Below are positions 35,017-46,179 of a stretch of DNA of 64,000 nt, in pieces (within the stretch, counting starts at the first letter, position 1; the number at the start of each line of letters is the position of its first letter). The position numbers were made by a program, and so were the translations under genes. The notes beneath the pieces were generated by a model. The model saw only the letters and a list, made by a program, of their open reading frames with translations. It searched no databases and was not told the DNA's origin. Source of the stretch: Calycina herbarum (lineage: Eukaryota; Ascomycota; Leotiomycetes; Helotiales; Pezizellaceae); NCBI GenBank assembly GCA_001414485.1, contig LLEY01000114.1, positions 62,001-126,000 on the forward strand, given 5' to 3'.

Positions 35017-36828
35017 TACTCGAGAATAATTACATTTATTGTCTGAGGATAACTCGAATCTAAACAGTAGATTCTCCCAAAATTTCTCGTAGAATGAATT
35101 CAATTGCTCTAGACTTTCTTTCACATCACTTAAAAGGCAGGTGCGCTTAAAAGAAAGGCAGCTCTCACTCGTAGTAATTGCATCAAGCTTTTGCTCCCAA
35201 TATCAAGGTTGTATTCTCTAATATCTGCGAACTTTGAAGCTTGGAAAGTGATAGGAAGAAATTGTAGTTTCCATCCATATGAGTCTCCCAACTACATACC
35301 TGAGTTTATCAAGTGAAAAAACCAAGTTCACGTTTGAACATTTCAAATCACCTCCCCAAACGCTTCTATAGACCCCATCTTTTTTTATAACTAGCTGACA
35401 ATTGTCAAGTTTGAATTCGGCGGCTCACAAGCAACCTGAAGAAGAGCTGAGAGTTTTTCGGAACCAAAACTAGCTAGTAGTCACTCGCGGTTACTGTCGA
35501 GCTGTCTCAAATACTTCGTATGCTGTGTTCAGGGAAATTTTGGACCATTCCGAGCCAGACTCTGAATGTGGGGATAAACTAACCGGTTCCATCGCCCGTA
35601 CTCACTCTCTGCTACGCTATGCTAGACTTTTATTTAAAACCACAAAATTATGAAATAAATACTCGTGATTTTGAAGAATCTAATCGACACAACCCCATGA
35701 ATTTCTAGAAGTCTTAATAAACTTGCTGGGGTTTTTTAAAAGAGTTGCGATCAAGTCTATACGACGACGGAATCAGCCGGTGGTTTAGGTAAGAGACACA
35801 TAACTAGCCAACCATGATTAAACATTTTAGGACATAGCCTTACGCTTCCAAGTCACATAAATTTGTACTGTATTTGCGTTTTCATCGAAAATTTGCTTTG
35901 CTACTACAGCTTATATCCGGTTCAATCACCCCACCATCGATTGACGACGGGGGGTTTTTTCTCTTAAAGAATTGCTAGAAAATTGTTGAGATTGTTGAGT
36001 ATTTTTGGGGGGTTCGGTGGTTCGATCCCTTGTGTGACATCAACTGGGTCGGTGAGAGCATTGATATCTCTTCATGCAACCGAGCTGAATTCCCGTATTC
36101 CAGCGCCCGATTTCTCGGAGCTGAATCTACCCCGGACTCTGCCCTTGCCGCAATTCGCTGGAGCGTACCAAACTTGCAACCATCTTGTGATGTTTCTATG
36201 CAGCCTCACTACGTAGTCCTGTAAGCTTGTTTTTGGCTTCGTATTTTTTACGTTATTACATGCAAGCCTTGTTAATGTTAGGGCTTAGTAAGACTTTCAT
36301 GATATACACTCGTAGGGCTGACCTCACCCCATAATCATTCAATGCCAACACATCAACTACAACTCTAGTAGCACAGTAGCACAGTGATTTCACGTGTCGC
36401 TCCACAGTATATGATCGTGGCGTGAAGTCGATTTTTAATTCGCTCTCAAACCAACCTTTTGGTGATCTTACTTGCATCAGCGCTTGGTGATGATGGTATG
36501 ATGCGCACCTCTTGGAATGTTCACGATCGAAAGAGGCGTAGCTAATGCTTTGCTTGTATGAGTTATGTTACTGGCCAATTTCGGCATCTTGTACGACATG
36601 TCTTGAAGCCATTGCAAAAAATGGGAAGGCTTTCGCTCAGCCAGCCACCACTATCACATTATCACTTTACGCAGCGATCAATCATTGGCAGCCTGGGTAC
36701 AGGATAATGGATTATTGGGGCTACCATATTCATAATTTGGAAATGGTCATGATCATGAGGTTCGCAGAGTTGGTGGAACTCAGCCATATGGCTATGCTTA
36801 ACCCTCTAAATCGCCGTGGTTTCTTCAG

Positions 36829-36836
36829 TATATAAG
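36829..36836 (+). promoter_or_regulatory. TATA box of the secreted cysteine protein gene
   Basis: TATATAAG lies 140 bp before the ATG at 36976, followed by a CT/CA-rich leader (ACCAACCAACC-type) typical of highly expressed fungal genes. Confidence 0.55.
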
Positions 36837-36975
36837 GTAGCCAACATTTCGTTTTGAAAGCTCTTCATACACATCACCAACCAACATCACTTCTACATTC
36901 TCATTCTGACCAATCATATAATCTCCAACAAACTTCTATAAAACCAACCAACCACCTGCAACTCACTTCCTCAAT

Positions 36976-37638
36976 ATGCAATACTCCAGCCTTCTCAGCC
37001 TTGTTGCTTTGGTCTCGGCAGTAGTCGCCGCTCCAACTCCAATCCCAGATCCATCAACGTATGCCACCGTCGTCTTCCACGGTGCAGCTGGAGCCCAATA
37101 CTCAGTCGTAGTTCCCCTAGACAACACAGAGACAGCAACAAGTTCGTCCTTACCGTCCCAGTCAAGCAACCCATACTAATAACTACCCACAGACAACGTC
37201 CTCTCCATCTCATCCATCTCCTCTGACATCGTCAACGTCAAGGATCAATGTACACTCAAGACAGTCGACTTCCCCCCAGCTCTAGTCCCACAAGGCGCAA
37301 ATACATGGACCGTCGGCCCACCTCAAACTGTCAAGACAATTGCCTGCAAGGGAAAAGACGTTACTCCACCTAACCCACAAACCTTCATCTCTATTGAATT
37401 CCAAGGAGCCGATCCATCTCTAGGAGCAAAATACACAGTTACCGTCCCACTCAACGGTGTAAAGGTCCCAACCAACAACGCACTTTCAATCTCAACCTTG
37501 TATTCAACCTATGCTGCTCTCCCAACAAAATGCACCTTTGACTACGTCGACTTCCCAGCTGCACTTGTACTCATCCGCCCCAATACCTGGGCCGTTGGAC
37601 CACCACAAACTGTCAAGAGCGTTAGCTGTGTTGCGTAA
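36976..37638 (+). CDS. Small secreted cysteine protein with an internal duplication
   Basis: Two exons (36976-37141, 37193-37638; 51 nt intron with a TACTAATAAC branch site) encode 203 aa. MQYSSLLSLVALVSAVVAAP is a strong secretion signal. The mature protein is two copies of a module of about 85 residues: first YATVVFHGAAGAQYSVVVPL ... NNVLSIS ... QCTLKTVDFPPALV ... TWTVGPPQTVKTIAC, then FISIEFQGADPSLGAKYTVT ... NNALSIS ... KCTFDYVDFPAALV ... TWAVGPPQTVKSVSC. Each has two cysteines, so one disulfide per module is likely. This resembles a family of small secreted proteins in helotialean fungi whose function I do not know; an effector-like or surface role is only a guess. A strong TATA box precedes it. 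Confidence 0.85.
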
Positions 37639-38381
37639 GTACTCTCTTGCTTGTAATAATTTCTTTGCTTTGGCTTTGAAACCTGAAAAACGAAAAACCG
37701 GGATTTGGATTTTTCGGGAAAGGCGTATGAACCGGGGAAGGCGCATGGAATTGGGATATGGGTAGCATTTCTGGACTCTCCTTTATATAAGCATTTAGTG
37801 GGGCATTGGGTATGGGAAACGGGAAACTGGTATTTTGGGAATTGGGATTTATGATTTTATGATTGAATGTAATACACTCCTTAGATAATAATAGCGGGTT
37901 GTCAAACAAAAAGATTTTAGATCATCATGCTGTGTACCCTTGAGCGACAGTCATCCGAGAAAATTATACGAGAGGCTCTAGGATAATTTTGGCCTGATCG
38001 CATGATTTCCTTTGGGGAATACCAAGGTATAAGATTCTGTGTCATCGTTCTGGGCGCACCAGAGTAGGACGAAATTATCCTAAAGAGCCTTGAACAATTG
38101 AATTAATTATGCGGATCATTTAGAATAACCGAGTTCTTCGTTATCTCAAGTCTGCTGAAACAAAGCACTTGAGTGTTCTAGGATCTCTAGCACAGTTTCT
38201 AATGGTGCACGTAGAACGGGGACTTGAACTCTTACGTTTAACGATGACCCGATCTGTGACAACCATTGGGAAAGTTAGAGAAATACACGTATATAGGAAA
38301 ATTTGACTAACCGCCCAGAAGTTCTTCGTTCAGACACCAAGTTTGCAATGATCTTCTCGGTATGATTGAAAGCAATATGAC
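37639..38381. other. Intergenic region with a short inverted repeat
   Basis: Holds the 3' flanks of two convergent genes and an inverted repeat at 37970-38093. A sequence near 38205-38265 has a tRNA-like T-loop on the minus strand but does not fold as a tRNA. No gene. Confidence 0.55.
37970..38093. repeat. Short inverted repeat, possible MITE remnant
   Basis: GAGGCTCTAGGATAATTTTGG at the left is the near reverse complement of CGAAATTATCCTAAAGAGCC at the right, about 75 bp apart. The spacer contains no frame. Confidence 0.6.
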
Positions 38382-40469
38382 TTAAAAGCTAAACATTGAT
38401 CGCAAGGAGAAGCCCCCTTTGTACGGGACAATATTTTCTGCTCCCCGAGGGCTTCCTGGCGATGCAGCTGTCCAAATCTCATGTACGCGCTCACCCGTAA
38501 TCTGTATCCCAGACTTAATCTCTATACATACTTCAGTATCCAGAGCATCGGCAAAAGCTCCGGTCCACGATTGGGATTGCCACTGTCGTGTCTGTTGACA
38601 CAGGAGCATCTGAAGCCGCGTGGAAGCCATAGAAAAGGGAACATCATAATATCCATCGACGGGCTCTGGAAATAATTGAGTCGTGTACTATGAATCATAG
38701 TTAGTTTCGGTACATGAGGTATGTTGGGTAGGAAGTCAATGTACCTCAAATATACGCGCTTTGACAGCTTTGCGATTGACGTTACGGGGACATACAACTT
38801 CAGCGTCGCTTTGGGGTGTAGTTCCAATCTCCACATCGTCTCCCCAAGGAACCTTTAAGTAGATTCCGATATTCCCAAGTAAATCGAGAGCAGGTTTCCC
38901 AATGGATTCATCACACACAATGCTTATTACGATATACTTCCAGGCAGTGCGGCTCCAATGTGGATCGTTGTTTAGATAATATACGCTTTCTATGACGTTT
39001 TTTAAGGTGAGTGTAAGTGATTCAGCTTGAACTTCAGGCGATTCCAGATATTTCTTCGGGAGTAGAATTGATATCAGGAGTTTTGTTTTGCGTTGTCTAT
39101 CTCGGTTTCCAGGTCGTAACGTGAACATGCGCACTGAGAATTAATCGGCAGAACAGTTCGCAGCGGTAAATCTTACATGACGGGGAAATTCATTTCTTTG
39201 AGCTTGCGGAAATTGGTTGAGGAGCGAAGCAGACTGTGGTATGTTGAAAACAAGGTTTCCATAAAACTCTTGGGGGACATTTCTATAAACGCGACCTGAG
39301 TCGGTCAGTAATACTGGAAGTGGCAATGCAGGTGGTAATCGAGGTGTTAATCGAGGTCGGAAAGTGGGAGTCAACAACTTGCTGTTCACGAACCTGTGTA
39401 GGTTGAGGTCCTGGATTTGTAGATCGTGGAATAGGATCTTCATGGACGTTTGATGTTCTTGGTGTATCGAAATGGGATTGCTGTCACCCAAGTTCTCTTT
39501 TGCCAAAAAAGCTTCCACCTGCAGCGAGGTGCTAACGAGACGATGGGGGAATAGTTGGGTGTTGACTTGATATCTCCAATGGTCTGGGAAAAGGATTCAT
39601 GCCCCATGGGATACGGAGTGAGACTCGGTCTTGGATCGCCAACTGCTTCTTTCGGCAAGGGTAACTTTGTGGGTCTGGAAGTGGCAGGTTTGTCTCCAAA
39701 ACTGTCACCAACTAGTTCAAAAACCGGCGACACTAAATCTGGTACAGTGCGCATATCTTCCTCCATTTCCAGCAGATCTAACTCGTCGTCATCCGCAACT
39801 GTACCGCAAACGGTCCCAGTGTAACTCGAGAGATTTTCCAAATATCTTTCCAACATAAAGCCAGATGTGTTTCGAAGTTGCAGACGGCGTATCTCGTCTA
39901 GAATTTGATCCGTGTCGCTTTTGATTATCTCTTTGATCTCCGCGGCGTCATTTCGAAGCACTCGGGTATCTGCCTTGATCTCTCTCGAAATTGACCTAAA
40001 CGAGTGGTAACAATTAGCTCATGCTCTTCATAATGGCAGATTTTGGGACAATTTACAAGTTCACAAGCTCCAACGCTATGTCGAGAGCTGACTTATGCGC
40101 TCCCAAACTCGATCGCAATTTCGACATATCTCCTTTCCCAAACATGGTCCACCTCGCAGCCTTAGTCAACCCATCCCCATCGTGAACTTCAAGTGTCTTC
40201 TGAACCTCTTCGACGACCCCAGCACAATTCGTGACTATCTCAGCGATTTGTCCCTTGAGTGTTTCGGGAAAGGCATTGCCAGTGGGATCATCGGCATCTG
40301 CAGCTATTAATTCAAGGAGGGTTTTGAGCGAGAGCAACTCTCGGGAAACCCCATCAAGATCACTTCTCGCGCCGCGAACATCTCGTACAAAGCCCGTCAC
40401 GGTGATGGAGACTTTGGCGATAGTTCCGATGAGAGTAATGCAAGTGGCAGTAATTGATAATGGATCCAT
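38382..40469 (-). CDS. Fungal_N domain protein (PF17111-like), C-terminal part unrecognised
   Basis: Five exons on the minus strand (40469-40057, 39995-39537, 39480-39182, 39133-38745, 38687-38382) give one 621 aa frame. The N-terminus, MDPLSITATCITLIGTIAKV with a following GFVRDVRGARSDLDGVSREL helix, is the Fungal_N pattern (azaphilone cluster protein L-like), a helical module found in front of NLR-like or ankyrin proteins. Residues about 140-180 are coiled (AAEIKEIIKSDTDQILDEIR). No NACHT or ankyrin repeats follow; the C-terminal half is mixed and ends in KGGFSLRSMFSF. Exon borders 2/3 and 3/4 are the weak point: the first uses GTTAGC, the second a poor GTCATG donor in a 48 nt intron next to a better but frame-breaking GTAAGA. 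A damaged gene is possible. Confidence 0.6.
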
Positions 40470-42557
40470 TTCGTCTCAGTTCAACGAGATCAAAGGCCAA
40501 GCCAAATGGGCGACTTCGTGTTTTTGCCATGATGTTCTGTTGTCGATTGAAATTCAGCCGCAGGTCCATTTCGAGCGACGCACAAGAGCAATGAGATGCG
40601 GGTGTGTGGGAGGCGTCCAATATTACAGGGGCCACCGAAAAAGGAAAGTTCACACCAAAGCACCGTATTTGAAAAAAATGGTGTGAAAGGGTCGAGTATA
40701 ATCCCGTTCAGGTTTTTCTTTTCGGGAGGTAGCTCGCTCCTTCCTCTCAAGAGTTGAGTACCAGTGTCTTGCGTCGAGTTATGGGTTGAAAGGAGCGATG
40801 GAGAGTTGGAGAAAAAGGTAAGCGACAGTAGGCAAATAGTCTGAAATGATTGTTCCGGAATTGTTCCAAGCTTTGGAATAACTAGTTACATGAGAAAGTT
40901 AGAACGACAAGAGTCAGATAGGAGAATTAGTAAGTACTAACCTGAAGTATTACTGTCCAACGCAAGCTCTACGGGGACGGGAAAAAAGTCGTATTTTGTT
41001 CCCTCGAAAAATGGTCTTGAATAAAAACCACAACACAACAGTTAAAACAGATGAGCTTACATTCTAGTAGTAATTAGCTATCAAAGAATATGTTCCAAAT
41101 TCTTTGTATATTTTATTCGCCTTTTGTAGACGTTCTGTTGGCGTTTTCGTGGGGTGCGACGTCCCCATAGAGAGCCTAGGAAGTTGAGGAACAGGGTAGG
41201 AAAGGATTGAGCAACAAAAAAAATGCGCTTTTGGCATTCTGGTAAGGGAGGTGGTTCACTCCTTCCTCGTGTTTGAGCGCTAGTGCTTTGAGTCGAGCTT
41301 CTGGTTTTTTGACCACTGGGTTGGGAAAGAGCGAGGGAAAGTAACAATGACGAGTCAATAACAACTCTCATTGTTGCAACCTTTTGGAGAATCTAGAATT
41401 ATCTCAAATACCCCATCTCAAATTAATCGAGTCTCTGGGATCTGAAATAATTTTTTGCTTTCTCCTTGTCAATCTCGAGGCACCCTGATCCTAATCCAGA
41501 GATACCGAAAAGTCGACAACTGTCGATCATGAGCGGTACTAGCAAGTAGAAATCATGAAGAACAAGGGGGAGGGGGTGTTAGGTATCCTTTTGATGTGAA
41601 CAGAGTCGTGCATTCCCTTTCTTATTCTCGTCATGGTGGCAAAAGATGCACCGCAGCCACAGGAGGAGGGGAAGGAGCAACCTCGAGTCCTTGATCCAAG
41701 GACACGGCCAACAAGATTGAAGGAACGGACCATGAGAGCCGAGGTAGGCTGTACGCGTCGAGTTTCTGGTTTTTTTTCTATCCACGAGTTGGGAGGGAAG
41801 GAGCGAGAGAGCACTCCAACCCAAGCTTCCTCTGCGTACACCCTCCCTCTGTTGCTTCAAAACTCCTAGCAAATCCGGGTTCCTGATTTTAAACCTTCTC
41901 AACCCTCCTCGGAGAATTTATTCAATTGTCCTAGACCTTTTCACGCATTATTTTTGAAGGCAGGTAGGTGTACTTGGAGAAAAAAGCCCGTCTCTGTTAC
42001 ACCAGCTTTGGAAAGCAATGTGAAAAATAGTCTACAGTACAGCGTATTGTAGTGATATGAAAAATCGTGTGAAGTTTGATTGAAAATTGCTCTAAAGTCC
42101 ACGAGGCGCTTTAGGATCCTCAAATCCGAAAACAAAAGCAATTTTCTTGAGTGAGTGTATCGCTCCAGATGCTTGGGCAGATACGTTGTAGAACAATGGA
42201 AACAGAATGCGAAAATGGTTGGAAGGACGGCTTGACTCTACTAAGAAAGAATGGCTAAGAGGGCGTGAGAATATTTGAGTGGATTTTCGGAAGGATCCAT
42301 AGTGACCGGAAATTTCGAGGTGCTCAATCATATCATCCAATTGCCTAGACTCAGATAATAGAAACACGATGAGGTGGGAAGGCACGACCTTGAACCAAGG
42401 GAGATGGGACTTCGAGGTCGCTCCTTCCCTCTCAATCTTCGTCATGCCACCACAACATGTGACGAATTATTGAGAAGAGAAGGCACGACCTGACCCAAAG
42501 TACCCACCCCTCCGCCCCATTTGTGCTTAAGAACTGTTCATTGACAATCTGCCTGCT
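40470..42557. other. Intergenic region with three decayed direct repeats
   Basis: Three segments (about 40,722-40,812, 41,247-41,350, 41,730-41,826) share GTCGAGTT-TGGGTT-GGGA-GGAGCGA-type sequence and are diverged copies of one repeat. Open frames of 60-140 codons overlap them, without domains. The last 500 bases are the 3' flank of the HMG-CoA lyase gene. Confidence 0.5.
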
Positions 42558-43651
42558 CTACCGTTTCCCCAAAATCGCCTTCCCAACAGTACTGCAGTTT
42601 TCCTTGCCAATTTCTTTCGTAATCCAGTTTCCAATATCAACAACAGCATCAAGATTGATCCCCGTATCCATTCCCAAGCTCTCCATGAAATAAACCATAT
42701 CCTCCGTACTCACATTCCCCGTCGCACCAGGGCTATACGGACATCCCCCAAGCCCTCCAACGCTCGAATCAAAACTTCTAATACCACTCTCCAGACTCAC
42801 AGCAGTATTGACCAAAGCCTGTCCATATGTATCGTGAAAGTGCATAGCCAAATCCTCACTCCGTATTCCAGCAGCATGCAAAGCCTTGAGAAGTTCACCC
42901 GTTCGGGGAGCGGTTCCCATACCCGTGGTATCTCCCAATGCGATCTCGTCCGCACCCATTTCCATGAGGTCGCATGCTATTTCTGCGACTTTTCGTGGGT
43001 CGACATCGTATCCTTCAAAGGGACAACCCAACACGACAGAGATGTATGCTCGCACTTGGAGGCCTTCTTCCTTTGCTCCTTTTATTACTTGTTGGAACTT
43101 CAAAAGGGAGTCGGCTATCGAGCAATTGAGGTTCTTGTGGGAGAAGCTCTCAGTGGCTGCTGCGAAGACGGAAAGCTCAATTGGTTTTATATACGTCGAG
43201 TCTGGTTTGGGATGCTCGCGGAGAACGGTAAGGGCGTTTTGGAGACCTTTGTCATTCGGAGCTAAGAAGGAGTAGGCAACGGGATTGAGGGTCTTTGGGG
43301 GATATTTGAGGAGGTATTCGAGGATTTCGTTGGAAGCATCCATCTTTCAACTATTAGTAGTTGGTCTGAATGGGGGACAATATCGCTTCCCAAGCATACC
43401 TGTGGAACCCATTTTGGAGAAACAAAACTTCCTGCCTCTATATCTCGGAGTCCAGTCTGCGCGAGCTTCTCGATAAGCTCAATCTTGGTTGTTACGGGTA
43501 TGCTCTTCTTCTCGTTTTGTAGGCCATCGCGCGGTCCCACCTCGATGATTCTGACGGAGTTGGTTTTAGCTGTTGACAATGCTCGTAGCTGTCTTGGTTG
43601 AAAGAAACTACGGCTGCATCCTAGTATCGGTCTCAGTAGAAGTCGAGACAT
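42558..43651 (-). CDS. HMGCL: Hydroxymethylglutaryl-CoA lyase, mitochondrial
   Basis: Two exons (43651-43400, 43343-42558; 56 nt intron with a CTAATAG branch region) encode 345 aa; the joint is SPKWVPQ-MDASNEIL. The Arg/Ser-rich N-terminus (MSRLLLRPILGCSRSFF) looks like a mitochondrial presequence. The TIM-barrel marks are EVGPRDGLQNE (Arg and Asp of the active site), MHFHDTYGQA (metal-binding His pair) and GGLGGCPYSPGATGN with the catalytic Cys. The enzyme splits HMG-CoA into acetoacetate and acetyl-CoA, the last step of leucine breakdown. Long frames on the opposite strand (42834-43275) are shadows. Intact and of normal length. Confidence 0.93.
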
Positions 43652-44306
43652 TGTGATGGTGCATTGCTGTCAAGTGTTGGTGTTGTTTAGCTAGCTACTT
43701 ATGGGGTGATGTTTGACAGGAGGGGAGCCCTGGAGCTTCGGCGGCTATTGCCGGCGCGGGGGAAATCTAGAACCTGGCCTGGCACCTGGCAGCTCTTCTC
43801 CCAAATAACGGATGTTGATCAGAAGTAGAAGTTGACCAAAGGTTGCATTACAATCCCCGTTTACATGACTTCCAGGCTGATACAGATAACTTGAGTTGTT
43901 AGGCAAGAGTACATACTTGTTATAGATGTTGAGTTGCTAGTTGAGCCGATTTACGACCATCTACCCAAAAGATGGTGCTTTACAGATAAATCAAACCTAG
44001 GTAGACAGTGGAATTAGACGCCATTAGGCGGGCATAATGGTAAACGTGTATATAAAAAGCAGATTGCCATTGCAACCTGGGACTCTTCCACTTCGAGTTC
44101 CAGAACACATCACGTGGATCGCTAATCGTGGTTTCCTTGCTCAGTTGACAAGCTTCAAGCTCCAAGCTCCACCAAAAGCAACCTCTCACTACCTTCCACC
44201 TCGACTCTACACTACCATCCGCCCTCTCCGATAGCTGGAGAGCTTCGCATAACCACGAGCTCCATACCTTTAATCGCATTCCGAATCCAAGAACGAAACC
44301 GCAATC
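43652..44306. other. Divergent promoter region, HMG-CoA lyase and V-ATPase subunit B
   Basis: About 650 bp between two start codons on opposite strands. It contains G+C-rich GGCGCGG sequence near 43755 and a CT-rich leader before the V-ATPase ATG. No frame or repeat of note. Confidence 0.5.
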
Positions 44307-46179
44307 ATGGGAGACCCAAGAGAATCATCGTCGTACAGTGTTACGCCAAAAATCCGATACAACACTATTGGGGGTGTTAACGGTCCTTTGGTCATTGTCG
44401 AGAGCGTACGTAGAAAGGAATAGGTGCACGCATCTTCCTGGGCTTATGCTGATCTCTGCGAAGGTCAAATTCCCTAGATACAATGAGATTGTCACCCTGA
44501 CGCTGCCTGATGGCACCGAGAGATCTGGGCAGGTGTTGGAGGCCCGAGGTAAGAATGCCCCATGTTCCCACTGTGCCTTCTCAAACTAACCTTTTGCTAC
44601 AGGAAACCGCGCCGTTGTGCAGGTACATACACTAACAATATCGAAATCGAAAGGATCGTGCTGATATGGAGTTAGGTTTTCGAAGGAACACCTGGTATTG
44701 ATGTTAAAAAGGTGGGGGAACAGACATCGATGTGAGGATGGACTTGGGGCTAACATTTCCGCAGACAACGGTCAAATTCACCGGTCAGAGTTTAAAGATT
44801 GGAGTTTCCGAAGACATGTTGGGTCGTATCTTTGATGGTTCTGGAAGGGCAATCGACAAAGGACCAAAAGTGTTGGCTGAGGATTATCTGGACATTAACG
44901 GAAGTCCCATCAACCCATATTCTCGTGTAAGTACAACAAATTGGACTATGAGGGGGTTGTTACTAATAAATCTAGGTGTACCCTGAAGAAATGATCTCCA
45001 CCGGTATCTCTGCGATCGACACCATGAACTCAATTGCCCGTGGACAAAAGATTCCTATCTTCTCTGCTGCAGGTCTCCCACATAACGAAATCGCCGCTCA
45101 AATTTGTCGGCAAGCTGGTTTGGTTCAGAAGAAGGGTATCACGAATAAGGGTACCCATGATGGCCACGAGGACAATTTCTCGATTGTTTTCGGAGCTATG
45201 GGTGTGAATTTGGAAACTGCCCGATTCTTCACTAGAGATTTCGAGGAGAACGGCAGTATGGAACGAACAACTTTGTTCTTGAACTTGGCAAACGATCCTA
45301 CGTAAGTGGAAAGACAAACTTCCATTCTCTCATTTCTAACAGAGGCACAGAATTGAACGTATTATTACCCCTCGTCTCGCTCTCACCACTGCCGAATACT
45401 ACGCCTACCAACTCGAGAAGCACGTCTTGGTCATTCTTACCGATTTGACCTCGTACTGCGACGCTCTTCGTGAGGTTTCAGCAGCTCGTGAGGAAGTACC
45501 AGGTCGTCGTGGTTACCCAGGTTACATGTACACGGATTTGTCGACCATCTACGAGCGTGCCGGTCGTGTGAATGGACGAAATGGTTCTATTACACAGATT
45601 CCAATTCTCACTATGCCCAACGACGATATCACCCACCCAATTCCTGATTTGACTGGTTATATTACCGAAGGACAAATCTTCATTGATCGTCAACTCGACA
45701 ACCGTGGAATCTACCCACCTATCAACGTTCTCCCTTCACTTTCTCGTCTCATGAAGTCTGCTATCGGTGAGGGCCACACCAGAAAAGATCACGGTGATGT
45801 CTCCAATCAATTGTATGCCAAATATGCCATTGGTCGTGATGCCGCCTCAATGAAGGCAGTTGTTGGTGAGGAAGCTTTGTCTTCCGAGGATAAACTTTCT
45901 CTGGAATTCTTGGAGAAATTCGAGCGAACATTCATCGCCCAGTCGCCATATGAGTCAAGAACCATTTATGAGTCTCTTGACCAGGCATGGTCATTGTTGC
46001 GCATTTTCCCCAAGGAGTTGCTCAACCGTATCCCATCCAAGGTCCTCGCGGAATTCTACCAACGATCCGCGGCTGACCGCAAGGGTAAGGGACGGGCCAG
46101 CAACAAGGACACCAAGGACAACAGCGAAGAGAGCAAAGCCAACGGTGGTAGCCAGGAGGAGAACTTGATTGATGCATGA
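44307..46179 (+). CDS. VMA2: V-type proton ATPase subunit B
   Basis: Seven exons (44307-44405, 44464-44548, 44603-44622, 44676-44711, 44765-44926, 44976-45301, 45351-46179) encode 518 aa. Two of them are tiny (20 and 36 nt). The frame reads [78 protein letters not shown], then [18 protein letters not shown] and the ATPase alpha/beta signature PSLSRLMKS. The P-loop position has the changed sequence expected of the non-catalytic B subunit. It forms the V1 ring with subunit A on vacuolar and endomembranes and drives acidification. The C-terminal Lys/Ser/Asp-rich tail is typical of filamentous fungi. The many 5' introns are the usual fungal arrangement. Confidence 0.95.

Larger units (their letters stand above)
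33138..36975. other. Gene-poor region containing a MITE and a promoter
   Basis: The first 200 bases are the peroxidase promoter. Short frames at 33,300-34,200 have no support. A 515 bp MITE lies at 34502-35016. The stretch 35,070-35,170 resembles 41,900-41,990 (TTCAATTG-TCTAGACTTT, then AGGCAGGTG), probably an old dispersed repeat. The last 150 bases carry the TATA box of the secreted-protein gene. No other gene is seen. Confidence 0.5.

Noticed and set aside
36015..36030. GGTTCGATCCC, a B-box-like word
   Set aside because: No A-box or cloverleaf upstream; the surrounding sequence does not fold as a tRNA.
38200..38290. tRNA-like sequence on the minus strand (GAGTTCAAGTCCCCG and TGCACCA)
   Set aside because: The T-loop word is present, but T-stem, D-arm and acceptor pairing fail, so it is not reported as a tRNA gene.
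42834..43275. Two long open frames opposite the HMG-CoA lyase gene
   Set aside because: They are antisense shadows of a well-supported coding exon and have no domain.
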